A DNA stretch of 64,000 nt from Papilionanthe hookeriana x Papilionanthe teres. Taxonomy: Eukaryota; Streptophyta; Magnoliopsida; Asparagales; Orchidaceae. The DNA lies in contig CM040423.1 in the NCBI GenBank assembly GCA_022702705.1, positions 41,322,070 through 41,386,069 on the forward strand, written 5' to 3'. Positions 35,662 through 46,200 of the stretch are shown one piece after another. How positions within the stretch are numbered: position 1 is the stretch's first letter; each line of letters opens with the position of its first letter. Below the pieces are notes generated by a model. The model saw only the letters and a program-made list of their open reading frames with translations. It ran no database searches and was not told the origin of the DNA. The translations under genes and the position numbers were made by a program.

Positions 35662-38000
35662 CATACATACATAGATTATCTGATCCTCGATATATGGTGA
35701 AATATAATAGATTTTGTGTAACAAGAGATGATAATTTAGATCTTTAAGCCTTATTTGTAAACGATCTTTTGTTAACTGATAGGCGTTCTAAGATCAAAAA
35801 ATCAATTTGTAGGCGTTTGCTAAATGCAAATTCAATTGAATAAAAGATAAAATATGCTGCTATTGAAAAACTCAAGACTTGTTTGAGATCAATTTTGTTT
35901 TTGTTTTTGTCTTTTCTTTTTATAAATATGTTTGTTTAATGTATTTTTAATATATTTTATTTTTTATTTTTAAAAATAAATAAAGATATTTTTGAAAATA
36001 GTTGTTTAGATATTTTGAGTGTTTTAAAAACAACAATATATGTATTTTTTTTTTTTTTGTGAGAAAAGCCCAAAGGGCTAATTTTATTGAAAAAGAAATG
36101 ATACATCAAGGTTGAGCGAGAGAACCCAAAATAGGCACTCTACCCAAAAGATAGCAACAGACTATAAAACCCCAACATAAAGGGATACAGACTCAAAACA
36201 ATTTTAAAACATACAAAACAAAACAAGAAGCTAGGGACGGGCCATTTTTGTCTTGCCTTTTCCTCTAGTTTTAGTGACGGAGGCAGATATCAAACTTTGA
36301 AGTGTCGTGTCATTGCCAAGAGAAACCAAAGTGTCATCCAATAAGTTTCCAAGCTGGAGTGTGCCCCCAGCCTTCTTCTTCCGCTGAGAAGTGTAAACCT
36401 GTCATTCTTCATCTGAAGATTGGCTCATGCGATCCTCGGTCTGATTAGAAGGTAGAACCTCAGTAGAAGGAAAGCCAACTATTACAACAGCGGGAGGTTC
36501 AGTATGTAATGTCACCTCTGCACTTGGTGCTTCCTGAAGAGGAGCTGCAGGACTTGCATTTCGAACATTATCTCTTGCAGTAAGGTCAGAAGTAGGGGCA
36601 ATTGCTTCAGATACCACCTCCGGTCTTATGGTGAGTCCTTCCTAAAGTGGAGCCAAGGTGTCCAGATCTGTGTGGAGTTCCTGAATTACCTCAGGTACCA
36701 ATACCTGTCTTGTAATGAGTCTCTCCTATGGTGGGGTCAATGTGTCCAGAGCAGTGGGGTCCTGTTTTTGACTAGAAGTTCTCAACTGTGGGTGTAATCT
36801 GAAACATTTCTCTTGTGGGTGGTCAAACATCTTGTAGTGCTTGCAGTACTGATGTTTTTGTTCTATAATGATTTTTTGCCAATAACCATTGTGAGCAGAA
36901 CCGTGTCAGATTTTGTCTGCATCTGGTAGTGTAGTATCTTTCAATAAAAAATCCTTACAGTGGAAGACCTTGAGCAATAAACTATAGGTGTGTATACCTT
37001 CATAGGTTTTCCAAGGAAATTCACAATTGCATTTATGGTAGGATAGTCAAAGAATTGAAGCTTAGGTTCAGGTAATGAGAACCAGATAGGCGCAAAGGGG
37101 GGTTCTTGGCTGAGATCAAAATCAGGAGTCCATTTGAGCAACTTCATCAATTTTCCCTCAATTGTAATGAATTTATTCGAGAAAATCCTTGTGTAGTTTT
37201 CTTCAACGCATAGCTGAATTAAAACATATCTTCCGTCGAGAAAGCTCACCTGCCAATCCCCAACTAGCTTGAATTCTTTGAAAACCTTTCTGATATTCTC
37301 CATCTTCGGGCGATCTAATTGGAATTTGTTAACTAGTGTAAATTTGTGTTTTTCAGCAAAAGATGAGATTTCAGCATCGGTGAAGAAAAGCGCTGGTTTG
37401 CCCGCATTGTTCCCCACTCTTTTAATGAAACTGCAATCACCATGTCCTGCAACAAAATCATGATACGATTGGGGGAATATCGGGATGTTGGCGAGGTGGA
37501 AATGGGAGATGCGTTTGTGAGCCACTGTAGTATTGGAGGGTTTGGAAGAGTTGTCACCAACGAGGGCGGCGACGTAGGTAAGTCTAGAAGCCATTGACGA
37601 CTTCACACACTCCAGGAGAAGTACCTGGTGCAACAAGATCTGTCGCCAGTCCACGCGAAATCCGCAGAAGACAACTCTGGTGAAGGAGGCGTCAAGCAGG
37701 AATGACGCGCCGGAGCCAGTCGCTAGCTATTCCTCAGTCGTCGCAGCAAACCGTGAGGTCGGGTAGTCTGCGAAAGAGGAAACGGCTTTGCGCGAGCCTG
37801 TGAGGCGGAGCGTCCGAACGATGTTGGAAGCTGAACGACGTCGTCGTGGGAGACGACGAAGACTGCGCCTGGGACGATTCGTGCGAACCTGCAAGCAAAA
37901 CGGAGCGTCGTATCGAGCCAATCTGCGAACTAAGGGAGTAGTTTTTAACGCCGGGAATCGCCATGGCGAAACCCTAGCAGAGCCTGCGATGCCATGAAGT

Positions 38001-38038
<38 letters not shown>

Positions 38039-39467
38039 ATGAAACATACCAAACTCAAAAACTCAAACTTCTTTTGTTTCAAATTAAAACATAAATAAAA
38101 CAAAGTAAAAAAGAAAACAAAAACAGAAGTTATCCCAAAAAGCCCCTAAGCAACTATTATCCTTCTAAAAATACAATTTTGTATAAAATAATATTGAATT
38201 ACTTTAAGACATAAGTATACCTATACTATTATAATATTACAACAAAAATTCAACTATTATCTTTGATTATCCTTTTAGATGTGTTTTATAGATGGTATTA
38301 CAAAATTTCTCTCCTCATTAAAGAAAAGCTTATTATTACTGCATAAATTATTCTATAATCTTAATCAATATTCTAATTTTAATTTTAATCAGACTTAATT
38401 ATTAATAACATTCAAGGTAACATAGTGGTATGAATTTCCACAAATTTTCACAAAGTTAGGACAAAAAGTATTTTGTTGCAAGAACATGAAATAACTCCAC
38501 ACAAATACATAAGATAAGTGCCTACAATTCGAGCGGTAGGCAATCTCTCCCAATTCCTACTTATTGAGAGGAAGGAAATCTCTCACAATATCTCCCAATA
38601 CTCAATCTCATGTTTAACCCTAGCTCTAACCTAGACATATTATTCATATTTATATTAAATCATAATAAATGGTAAAAGACTAAATTCCCAGAAGACTAAT
38701 AAAAGACAAATTTGCCCTTAGGCGCCGATTTCACATATAATTATTATTGTTTATTAATAATAAATAATATGTTTTTTTTTTAATCACAGGCAATACATGG
38801 TTCAAAAAGCTGTTTTTAATAAATAAATTCATATATCACAATAGTTCAAAAAGCGAAGTTAACTGCTCAATAGAAACTCAGTATCAACTTTCTAAATATG
38901 TCAAATAATATGAATTATTTACCTTGTTTATTTTTGCTGCTCTGAGCTCTAAGAACAATTAATTAGAAACCTTTATAATTGCTAATGTGCTTCCATTACA
39001 TTTCTTTTTTTTTTCTTAATTCACCCAGGAAATCTGTGACTCGATCAGAGACGCTTGAGATTGACGTGAAGCCTGGATGGAAGAAGGGAACTAGGATCAC
39101 ATTCCCAAAAAAGGGAGATGAGGAACCCAACATGATTCCAAGAGATTTAGTCTTCGAGATTGATGAGAATCCACATGCTGTGTACACGAGGGTTGGCAAT
39201 GATCTCGTTGTTCACAAGAAGTTATCACTAGCAGACGCCATTGGAGGAACCACATTCAAGCTGCATACCCTTGATGACCGTGACCTGACAGTTCAGCTCG
39301 CCAACATAGTTAGCCCTGGCTACGAGCTTGTGATTGCCAACGAAGGGATGCCAATTGCCAGGGATCCGGGGAGTAAGGGACATCTAAGGATCAAGTTTGA
39401 TATTATTTTCCCTTCTACTTTGACAGAAGAGCAGTGCACAGCCATCAGGAACATCTTACAGTGCTGA
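29845..39467 (+). CDS. DnaJ/HSP40 co-chaperone, type II (subfamily B)
   Basis: J-domain co-chaperone that delivers unfolded clients to HSP70 and stimulates its ATPase, probably cytosolic or nuclear (no signal peptide or C-terminal CaaX). Exons 29845-30009, 30230-30615 and 39029-39467 join in frame to 329 residues. All introns are GT-AG; the second is 8.4 kb. The J domain is residues 1-70 (start MGLDYYNILRVNRNATSEEF) with the essential HPD at 32-34. A Gly/Ser-containing linker follows. Two C-terminal client-binding domains start around residues 155 and 225 (IDVKPGWKKGTRITFPKKGD, then DLVFEIDENPHAVYTRVGND), ending IFPSTL...ILQC. No cysteine-rich zinc-finger repeats exist, so it is type II. I chose the ATG at 29845; an in-frame TTG at 29836 is not a credible start. 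The frame is intact, so the gene is probably functional. Confidence 0.93.
30616..34259 (+). other. Left part of DnaJ intron 2, unresolved
   Basis: AT-rich intron DNA. Coding-like scraps occur, for example NHREFKCKFFRKYDLLAMSV and NNQDEMGMNEDIKILHEKLE near 33220-33390 on the plus strand, suggesting a degraded transposon, but I cannot name the family. The rest shows nothing recognisable. Confidence 0.35.
34260..34524 (+). mobile_element. 5'-truncated RTE-type LINE, copy 3, in DnaJ intron 2
   Basis: Plus-strand translation gives RRVDVLDSTYVKKGRGRPRK, then NDLNLLELNENMTLNRTQW, RKKIHAADP and a stop, followed by a (TTG)-type tail interrupted by ATTTT. A 10-bp duplication, CCATCATTTC, flanks it at 34250-34259 and 34525-34534. 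It lies in the same direction as the host gene. Compared with the copy at 9494 it has a deletion in the segment before RRVD. Confidence 0.85.
34535..34960 (+). repeat. Possible copia-type LTR fragment
   Basis: Contains TTGTATAAATAGATG, a TATA-like box followed by a leader-like stretch, and near 34825 GCAGTAGATGAGTGCATTTT then CTTAACCAGATAAAA, which resembles the 3' part of plant copia LTRs ('GTGGATGTAG...GAACCACGTAAA'). No ends or partner LTR could be fixed. Confidence 0.3.
34961..36044. other. DnaJ intron 2, AT-rich segment
   Basis: AT-rich intron sequence between the LTR-like fragment and the L1 LINE, containing the (TA)n tract listed separately. Nothing else recognised. Confidence 0.4.
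35612..35651. repeat. (TA)n microsatellite followed by (AC)n
   Basis: A nearly pure TA dinucleotide tract of about 40 bases followed by GACACACACACATACATACATA. Confidence 0.9.
36045..38011 (-). mobile_element. L1-type LINE unit carrying only ORF1, with poly(A) tail
   Basis: Read on the minus strand, the unit runs from about 38011, where it abuts an AT microsatellite, to a 14-base poly(A) tail (T run at 36045-36058). It has a GC-rich 5' region, one ORF1-like gene, a short 3' UTR with AATAAA, then the tail. No endonuclease or reverse transcriptase (ORF2) is present. It inserted antisense to the DnaJ gene. A target duplication could not be fixed because the 5' junction is in simple AT repeats. 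Confidence 0.7.
36230..37594 (-). pseudogene. LINE ORF1 protein (DUF4283 plus zinc knuckle), broken
   Basis: The frame starts at 37594 (MASRLTYVAALVGD). Residues of about 60-200 form a DUF4283-type domain: FTLVNKFQLDRPKMENIRKV, GDWQVSFLDGRYVLIQL, LKWTPDFDLSQEPPFAPIW, INAIVNFLGKPMKVY. It is open to 36941; after a frameshift near 36950 it continues as HQYCKHYKMFDHPQEKCF, a degraded CCHC zinc knuckle, then an acidic, repetitive linker (with in-frame stops near 36730 and 36640) and ends KTRGKGKTKMARP near 36232. Such proteins are thought to bind the element's RNA. Related domains also occur in plant proteins outside LINEs, so a retrocopied cellular gene is the alternative. Confidence 0.65.
38011..38038. 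repeat. (TA)n microsatellite at the LINE 5' junction
   Basis: CTCTCTC followed by a pure TA tract of about 28 bases, exactly where the LINE sequence stops. Confidence 0.9.
38039..39028. other. Right part of DnaJ intron 2
   Basis: AT-rich intron DNA ending in a polypyrimidine tract and CACCCAG acceptor at 39022-39028. No further element recognised. Confidence 0.5.
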
Positions 39468-39539
39468 GCTTGGGGACACCTCACTAACACCTACTCTTTT
39501 TTGCGACTAATGTAAACAATGTAGTTATATTGGTTTGAA

Positions 39540-39545
39540 AATAAA
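39540..39545 (+). terminator. DnaJ polyadenylation signal
   Basis: AATAAA 73 bases after the DnaJ stop codon, followed by a T/G-rich stretch. Position and context fit a plant near-upstream polyadenylation element. Confidence 0.6.
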
Positions 39546-39639
39546 ATTTTTATAGGTTCCTTTTTTTGTGGGGGGTTTGGGTTAAAATTGATTTGAGTTT
39601 GTTGCCCATTTTGTAGAAGTGGTGATGATAGGTTGTGAG

Positions 39640-39642
<3 letters not shown>

Positions 39643-39711
<69 letters not shown>
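39643..39711. repeat. (AT)n microsatellite
   Basis: About 68 bases of uninterrupted AT dinucleotide just downstream of the DnaJ 3' end. The tyrosine/isoleucine-rich frames across it are artefacts. Confidence 0.95.
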
Positions 39712-39715
<4 letters not shown>

Positions 39716-40031
39716 GTTTGATTTGCTTCTCAATAATTTGATCAGAAAATGAATCATGGAATATGTTTTTACTTCTTTGTAAGTACTGGGTTTCATTTAG
39801 AGAAGAGGAGTTTTTTTGGTTTGACAATAATACCTCGATGAAAATGATTTTTATTATTATTTTAATTTTTGATTTAAAATAAATTTGTTTTTATTAATAT
39901 TTCATTTCCTCTATACGTATGCTCTTAGGAATAAATGGGAGCTGAAGTTGTCATATTGAGTTTATTCTTCTAAATTTATCTGTCATGTTAACAAGTTTGT
40001 TGTGCAGGGGAGGTGGACCTGACGGACTTAG

Positions 40032-40165
40032 GGCTGTCAAAAATGCTCGTTGTTCTTGTATTTGGTTTGTTAAATAGTTCGTGCTTACAAATGGGCCTAA
40101 CACGAATAAATCTTTTGAGCTTGATTTATAAACGGCCACGAACTTGTTATTCATCTGTACTCGGC
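40032..40165. repeat. Fragment of the GGGCTGTCAAA/GAACGAAC repeat family
   Basis: Begins GGGCTGTCAAAAATGCTCGTTG, the same terminal sequence (inverted) as the right end of the element at 40539-41227, and continues with GTTCGTG-type words. Its other end is not identifiable, so it seems to be a truncated copy. Confidence 0.5.
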
Positions 40166-40538
40166 TTGATTTGGTTCTAATTAATTAAATAATAAATAAA
40201 TAATATGAGTATAATATTTATCTATTAAATTTATATATTCTATTTAAAAAATATTAAATTTTATTAAATTTAAAATAAATTTAGTTAGGATTATAAATAA
40301 TAAATAAATTTTTTTATACTCGATACTATATGAAAATATTTAAAAACTTTTCACTACCTCCCCAATTGATCAACGGTACCGTCCCGTAAAAAAAAAAAAA
40401 AACAGTCCAAAAAGTATGTGTGTATCTATATATATATATTATTTAAATACATAAGAATTGTGTGGTAAAGTTTATATAAAACGGTAAATGTTTTGTCTTT
40501 GGTTTCACTCAGTCACTCTGATTTTCATAGTCACATCT

Positions 40539-41227
40539 AGGGGTGTAAACGAACCGAACACGAACGAACAGAGCTAGTGTTTGTGTTCGAAATGTTCGAA
40601 CACATCACTGTTCGTGTTTGGTTCGTTTACTTATCGAACGAACACGAGCTTCCGAGTGAGCCGAATACGAGCTGCATTCGCGAACAACGAGTTTTTGACG
40701 ATTGCAAGCTTTGATAGGATACTTCAGTAAAATGAAGCAAATTGATCGGGTAATCCGTACACATCGAGTAACCATACTTCCTCAAAATGAAGCAAATCAA
40801 ATAAGGCGTCAAGGATTTTGTTTAAGATTTTATTTGAATATATTGTATAGTATATTAATTATAATATTATAATATTTATATTAATATAATTAATACTATA
40901 ATATTATTATTGTTATTAATAATTTATCATATATTATAATTTATAGAAGTTTAATTATTTAAAATATAATAAATTTTTATAATATATAATTATTTTTAAA
41001 ATATCATAATTTTTTATATATAATTATTTTAAATTATTTTATATTTCAAACGATAACGAACAGAACACGAAACAAACAGCATCACTATTCGTGTTTGGTT
41101 CGTTTAATAAACCGAACGAAAAAAATTGTTCGTGTTCGTCTCGTTTGCTTATCGAACGAATCGAACACGAACTTTTTGACGAACCGAACATGAACTGTTC
41201 GCGAACAACGAGCTTTTTTGACAGCCC
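40539..41227. mobile_element. MITE-like element built of GAACGAAC/GTTCGTGTT repeats
   Basis: Flanked by an exact 11-bp duplication, TAGTCACATCT (40528-40538 and 41228-41238). The ends are AGGGGTGTAAACGAACC and, inverted from the right, GGGCTGTCAAAAAAGC, imperfect inverted repeats. The two outer thirds consist of many direct and inverted copies of CGAACACGAAC and GTTCGTTT, with a very AT-rich middle (40820-41040). The duplication length is compatible with a Mutator-type element, but there is no transposase and the class is uncertain. Confidence 0.6.
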
Positions 41228-41239
41228 TAGTCACATCTG

Positions 41240-41599
41240 CTGAAGGCTTGCCTCAACCACATGACTATTAAGTTGCTATTAAATTTTATAGTTTAATTAT
41301 ATTATAGGATTTATTAAATTTTAAGAATTTATTATTTTCAGCCGAGCTGAATGCAGGATCACAGACTATAACGAAATCCTATTGAGTCGTATAGAGTGTT
41401 ATTGGGTGTCATGTGAGCTGAGGCAAGGCTGCGGAGTTGTAGTGGGACCACATACTAAACCTTTAATGTTTTACCTAAACTATACAACACACCATTTTTT
41501 TTTAAATTTTCACACATACTACCTATTTTTATGTACTTACATATATTGTATAAAAATTTTATTTTTATTTATTGAGCCGTGCTAGAAAATTTGCGGTGG
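41240..41599. other. AT-rich DNA, nothing recognised
   Basis: Short intergenic stretch between the MITE-like element and the LTR-like block. Confidence 0.4.
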
Positions 41600-42720
41600 T
41601 AGAGTAATATATCATCATCTTAACGTTGCAAGAGAATTCAATACACACTCAGGTAAAAGAAAAACAACCAGTAATGAGACCAGAAGTCTTTACGTGCAAA
41701 AACTCGTAAAGGGAAAAAAACCCATGGCTATCTAGAATAATTTGCTTAAGATACGTTCTCTCTTCTCTCTCCTTTTCCCGTAACGAGACAACAATGCGAC
41801 CGAGTGAAGATTCATCTCTGAGCAACGGTCGAGACGACAACAGAAAGTAGAATGAGGAGCCTCGTCTGAACTTCCATAAACTTAAATAATATACACACAT
41901 AAGACTTTGAGGTTGTTCGACTGGTATGACGTAAATCCTCACACTATCTTTTAGGACTTCGTACGATTATTTATCTTACGATATGAGTCCTAAACTTTTT
42001 TTAGGATTCCGAGATCGTCATTCGGTACGATATAAATCTTTTTATTTTCTAGGCTTATTTGCATATGACATGCAAAAATAAATCATGAATGTCTAAATAA
42101 TTTACAGGACTAAAATGTTAAATAATTTCCATTTCAAAAATGTAAAGTCAAATCATAGATTAGTTTGAGATGTCACTGAAGCTTTTTCAGTATATTCGAC
42201 ATCTCATACTATTCACTCTTTTGGGTTCCGAAATAATTGTTCCAAATTTTGTCTTACTCTTTGACTTTCCTACAAGCAATCGTAACTAAACATTAAATTC
42301 TTGAAGACGGAAACCCCTATCTTAATCAAAAGTTTTCTTAGGTGGTTTCAGTTGCTTAAAATGTAATTAACTATAGAGGCTTGACTCTATAAAGAATTAA
42401 GAACCAAGATCAATTTAAATCTTATCTAATATGTGTATTAGATAGACGAATTTGTCGGCTATAAAATTCACATACAAAAATAGATAAATTTAAATTGTTA
42501 AGCCTACTAACTAGTGATACACTCATATTTCGAGATGATATATTGCTTGTGGTATTGTGCTCAGCTATCTAAACTATTAGTTATATGAAATCTACTCGGT
42601 CTTGCTTTTTTTCAAAAAAAAAACATATTATTTTCAAAATCAAAATTACATTACATTATTATATTAAATTGAAATTGAAAATTTTATTTTCAAAAAGTTA
42701 ATTGACAATTTCTAGGGATT
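41600..42720 (+). repeat. LTR-like block, copy 2 (inverted relative to 16740-17880)
   Basis: The reverse complement of this block parallels 16740-17880 over about 1 kb. Shared words include ATGTAATTAACTATAGAGGC (inverted TATAGTTAATTACAT), AAATTCTTGAAGAC and ATGTAAAGTCAAATCATA. It precedes the plus-strand gag-protease relic starting near 43281, as a 5' LTR would. It contains a direct TACGTTCTCTCTTCTCTCTCC segment near 41755 that could belong to a transcript leader. The ends are not defined. Confidence 0.5.
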
Positions 42721-43280
42721 TCGTTAGGGATCAATTCTTCTCTTCATTTTTTATCATGAGATTGTGTCTTCATGTATCGTTAGTGTGGTTATGTCCCTTA
42801 TATATCAGGACTACTATTATTATGCTTACATACTTTGCTCACTTCTTTCATGAGCAAATATGAGTAGCTAATTTTCCTTGATTTTAATCACCTTTAAATA
42901 GTGACGCCTTAAAATCTCAAATGTAAGAGAATGGATCCCCGATAAAGTAATAAATTATTCAGTTAATAATTTTGTAAATGGCATTAAGTGAAATGAAATC
43001 CGCGATAAAATCAATTCTTCTCCAATTTTAGGGTTGGGTGCTACACTACACATTCTCATATTCTTTCTCCTCTTTAATGTCAATTTGTTTTTTATTAAAG
43101 TTTTAACTATTCAAAATTTTCTAGAACAAAATTTAAAAGTCAAATAAAGAAATTTGTTCGAATAAGTCTCGAAAGAGACACCCAGTTTTTAAACAATATT
43201 ATTCGTTTCAAGATACTCATCCCTAATTGTTGCAATAACAACATGGAGCATAGTGGGGTTAATTTTTTAAAATCCTTAAA
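42721..43280 (+). other. Leader-like DNA between LTR-like block and gag relic
   Basis: AT-rich sequence with no recognised primer-binding site or coding region. In an intact element this would be the untranslated leader. Confidence 0.35.
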
Positions 43281-46200
43281 TTGCAGAAAATGACTTCACC
43301 AAAGTTGATTTTCTCATTTAATACTAGAATGGATTTTACTATCAACAAGAGCGAGTTGCCTGACGGAGCTGTTATAAAATTTGGACAAGGGCTTGACAAC
43401 ATTGAAATTAAGTTTGGAAATGTCTCTGTTGTTGTAATGACGTCTGAGATAACTAGCCTTGTTGAACCCATTGTCGAGTTCAACCTGAAGTTTAATAAGA
43501 AGCTTCCTCCGTGAAAGAGAGTTTTGCTGAAAAGAATTTTGTTGTTACTAAGAAATTTGCTATTGAAGCTGCCCCAAGAGGTGTTCCAACTATGAGTGCT
43601 AGAATAGGGATTTCTACAGCTATTGTCGTCTCTACTTTAGTTAAAAGGAAATAAATACAGATAATTGATGCAACTGATGCTTGTGGAGAGGGTCTGACCT
43701 TCAATTTGGTTCCTTCAGTTTTTGAGGTGGGATCCAGTTCAAGGTATGTACCTCTAATTCAGATGCAAAAAAGAAATAGGAACCATAAGATAGCCAAGGT
43801 TAAGAAGGCGAAATATATTGAAGTCACTACCCGAGTTCAGATTTTAATTGTGAAGGAGGAGGCTGGACTGCTTGAGACCTACCCTCTTTAAGAGGGAGTA
43901 GGTTTCATCCTTTATCCACCGCCCTCAACGAAGATGTTTTGAAGATTGCTGCCTCACCACCCCGACCCTTCCATCATGATGTTCAAAGGAAAGGAAAATG
44001 TGTAGACTACACCACTGGCTCGAGTACGTACGATATTTGTAATACTTGCTAAAAAGGAGAACTGTTCTGTTGTCGAGATCCTGAGGAGGATGGGACATGC
44101 CGTACCCCATCAAATGAAGATTCAAATTTTGAAGAAAGACAAGTTTAGTCCAAAGTTAAATAAAAGAATTGTGAGGGGAAAAGAGAGCTCATCCCCACAG
44201 ATCTTTTATGAGGCTCGTTTAGCTAATAACCCTACAACAGTTACTTCAGCTGCCATTGTACCACCGCCACCCAGAATTTCTATTAAAGAATGTTTGGGAG
44301 TCTGTGTTTCTACAACTCTTGATAGTACTACTGATGCTTCTGCTATTCCCTCGAATTTTATGAGACGAGTGCCGGTAAAGTTCTGTCTTGGACTAAGGGT
44401 AACCCTTCCGGTTATGCCAGAGAATTCTCTATTTTGGGCAGAAATGTCGATTAGTGATGAGAAGTTGTCTGCTAGTGTATATGGTCCTTATATTAGGAAG
44501 CATGTCACTTGTCAACATGTTGATACTGTTAATAAGCCATTCGACCCTAAAATATCAATTCTGAACAAGATGGTGTGATAAACTAAAGCCACTGGATCAA
44601 TATCCATAGAAAAGCCTAAAACTGATGGTAGTAAGGAAGGTCCCAGTTCTAAAGAAATAGTTGTTATTTCAAAAGTTATTACGGAGGAGGCTACTTTTTA
44701 ACCGTCGCATGTCCATCTAAGGATTACTAAAGGGAAATCAATTGAAGCTTCATTGGAAAAGTTAAGGGTAGATATTAAGCAGTTGTCTGAAGAAAAAAAA
44801 GATGGATCAAATAATGAGGAATATTTATAGAGTATATGGATGAGAATTTTGATGAAATAAATGTCGTTGAAACCAGAGCATCATCAAATTTGCAAGTGGC
44901 TTCAATACTTGTTGAAGAGAATATTACTGAAACACTGCAAAAGGTTATTCAACAGAAAGACAAACAAAGTGATCGCATGGAAAGGAAGATGGAAGAAATG
45001 ATGGCTGCTATTATGACGCTACATAGCCAGCCCTAGTATCCGAAAGTGGTGCCTTCTGAAATAAATCAACCAGAGGTAATTCAAATTGTTAACAATAAGA
45101 AGGAATCTACCTCTGTTAATAAAGAAGAGCAGCTCAAGAATGGTCTTGTTCTAAGCCTTATACCAGAAAAGGACATTAAGAACTTGATAGAATACCAAGT
45201 GAGAGAAACCCTGGCTCAAACTAAAGGAGGAGTATCAATTATAAAAGGTAGACCCTATCTGAAAGAATTTGATGTTGTACAATATCCCAAGGGTTTTGAT
45301 CACCACAGTTCAAAACTTTTGATGGAACGAGAAATCCCCGGCAACACATGACACATTTTTGAGCCAGCTATTGCATGAAAGAGGTAATGATGCACTACTG
45401 TTCCAACAGTTTTTTAGCATTATTTCAGGGGTTGCTTATGAATGGTATGCAGAGCTGCCAAATGGTTATGTTAAAATGTTCGTGAAATTTGAAAACTTTT
45501 TCATTAAACGGTTTGGTGGAGCTCAGCACAACATCACTGTTAATGGTTTGGTGGTTGAGAAACAGAAGTCGAACGAAACTTTGGTCGACTATATTCTACG
45601 TTAGAGGAATTTGAGCATGAAATGTGAACCGCAGCTCCAGGATCAACACTTAATTGAGATTTTGTTTAAAAGTATCCATGGGTCAATTGTGTTCCTTCTC
45701 AAAGGGTTAAAAATTAAAACCTTTGAAAAGTTGCTTAGAAAAGCTGAAAGTCTTCAAGAGGAAGCAAGGCAGCTTGGTTTCATTGAAAAGTTTGAAAAGG
45801 AAAAATCGATGAAAGCCATCGTAAAGAAGCCCGAGACTGTTGCAACTATAGACAAAGGTAAACAATCGATGCAGATACCAGTTGAACAACCTTAGCAGCG
45901 TCATCGACCTCCTTAGCAATATAATCAACAATCATTTCAACAAAGATCTTATCAAATTAATGGTAGAAAAATCCCATCCTTGGAGGAACATTTGAATAAG
46001 AAATACCACTTTAAAGACGAAGCAGTGGGAAAGATGTTTTGCAATTTAGCTAAGAGACCTGAATTCAAATTATCAGAGCCTAAGAAGCCAGAGGAAGTGG
46101 ATAAGAGGGATAACCCATTGTATTGTCCATATCATAGACTAATTGGATATACTATAGAAAATTATTTTAGCTTCAAGAATTGGTTGGAATTCAATCTCAA

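Noticed and set aside
39491..39827. Two minus-strand frames across the region after the DnaJ gene
   Set aside because: They are mostly translated (AT)n microsatellite (alternating Tyr and Ile).
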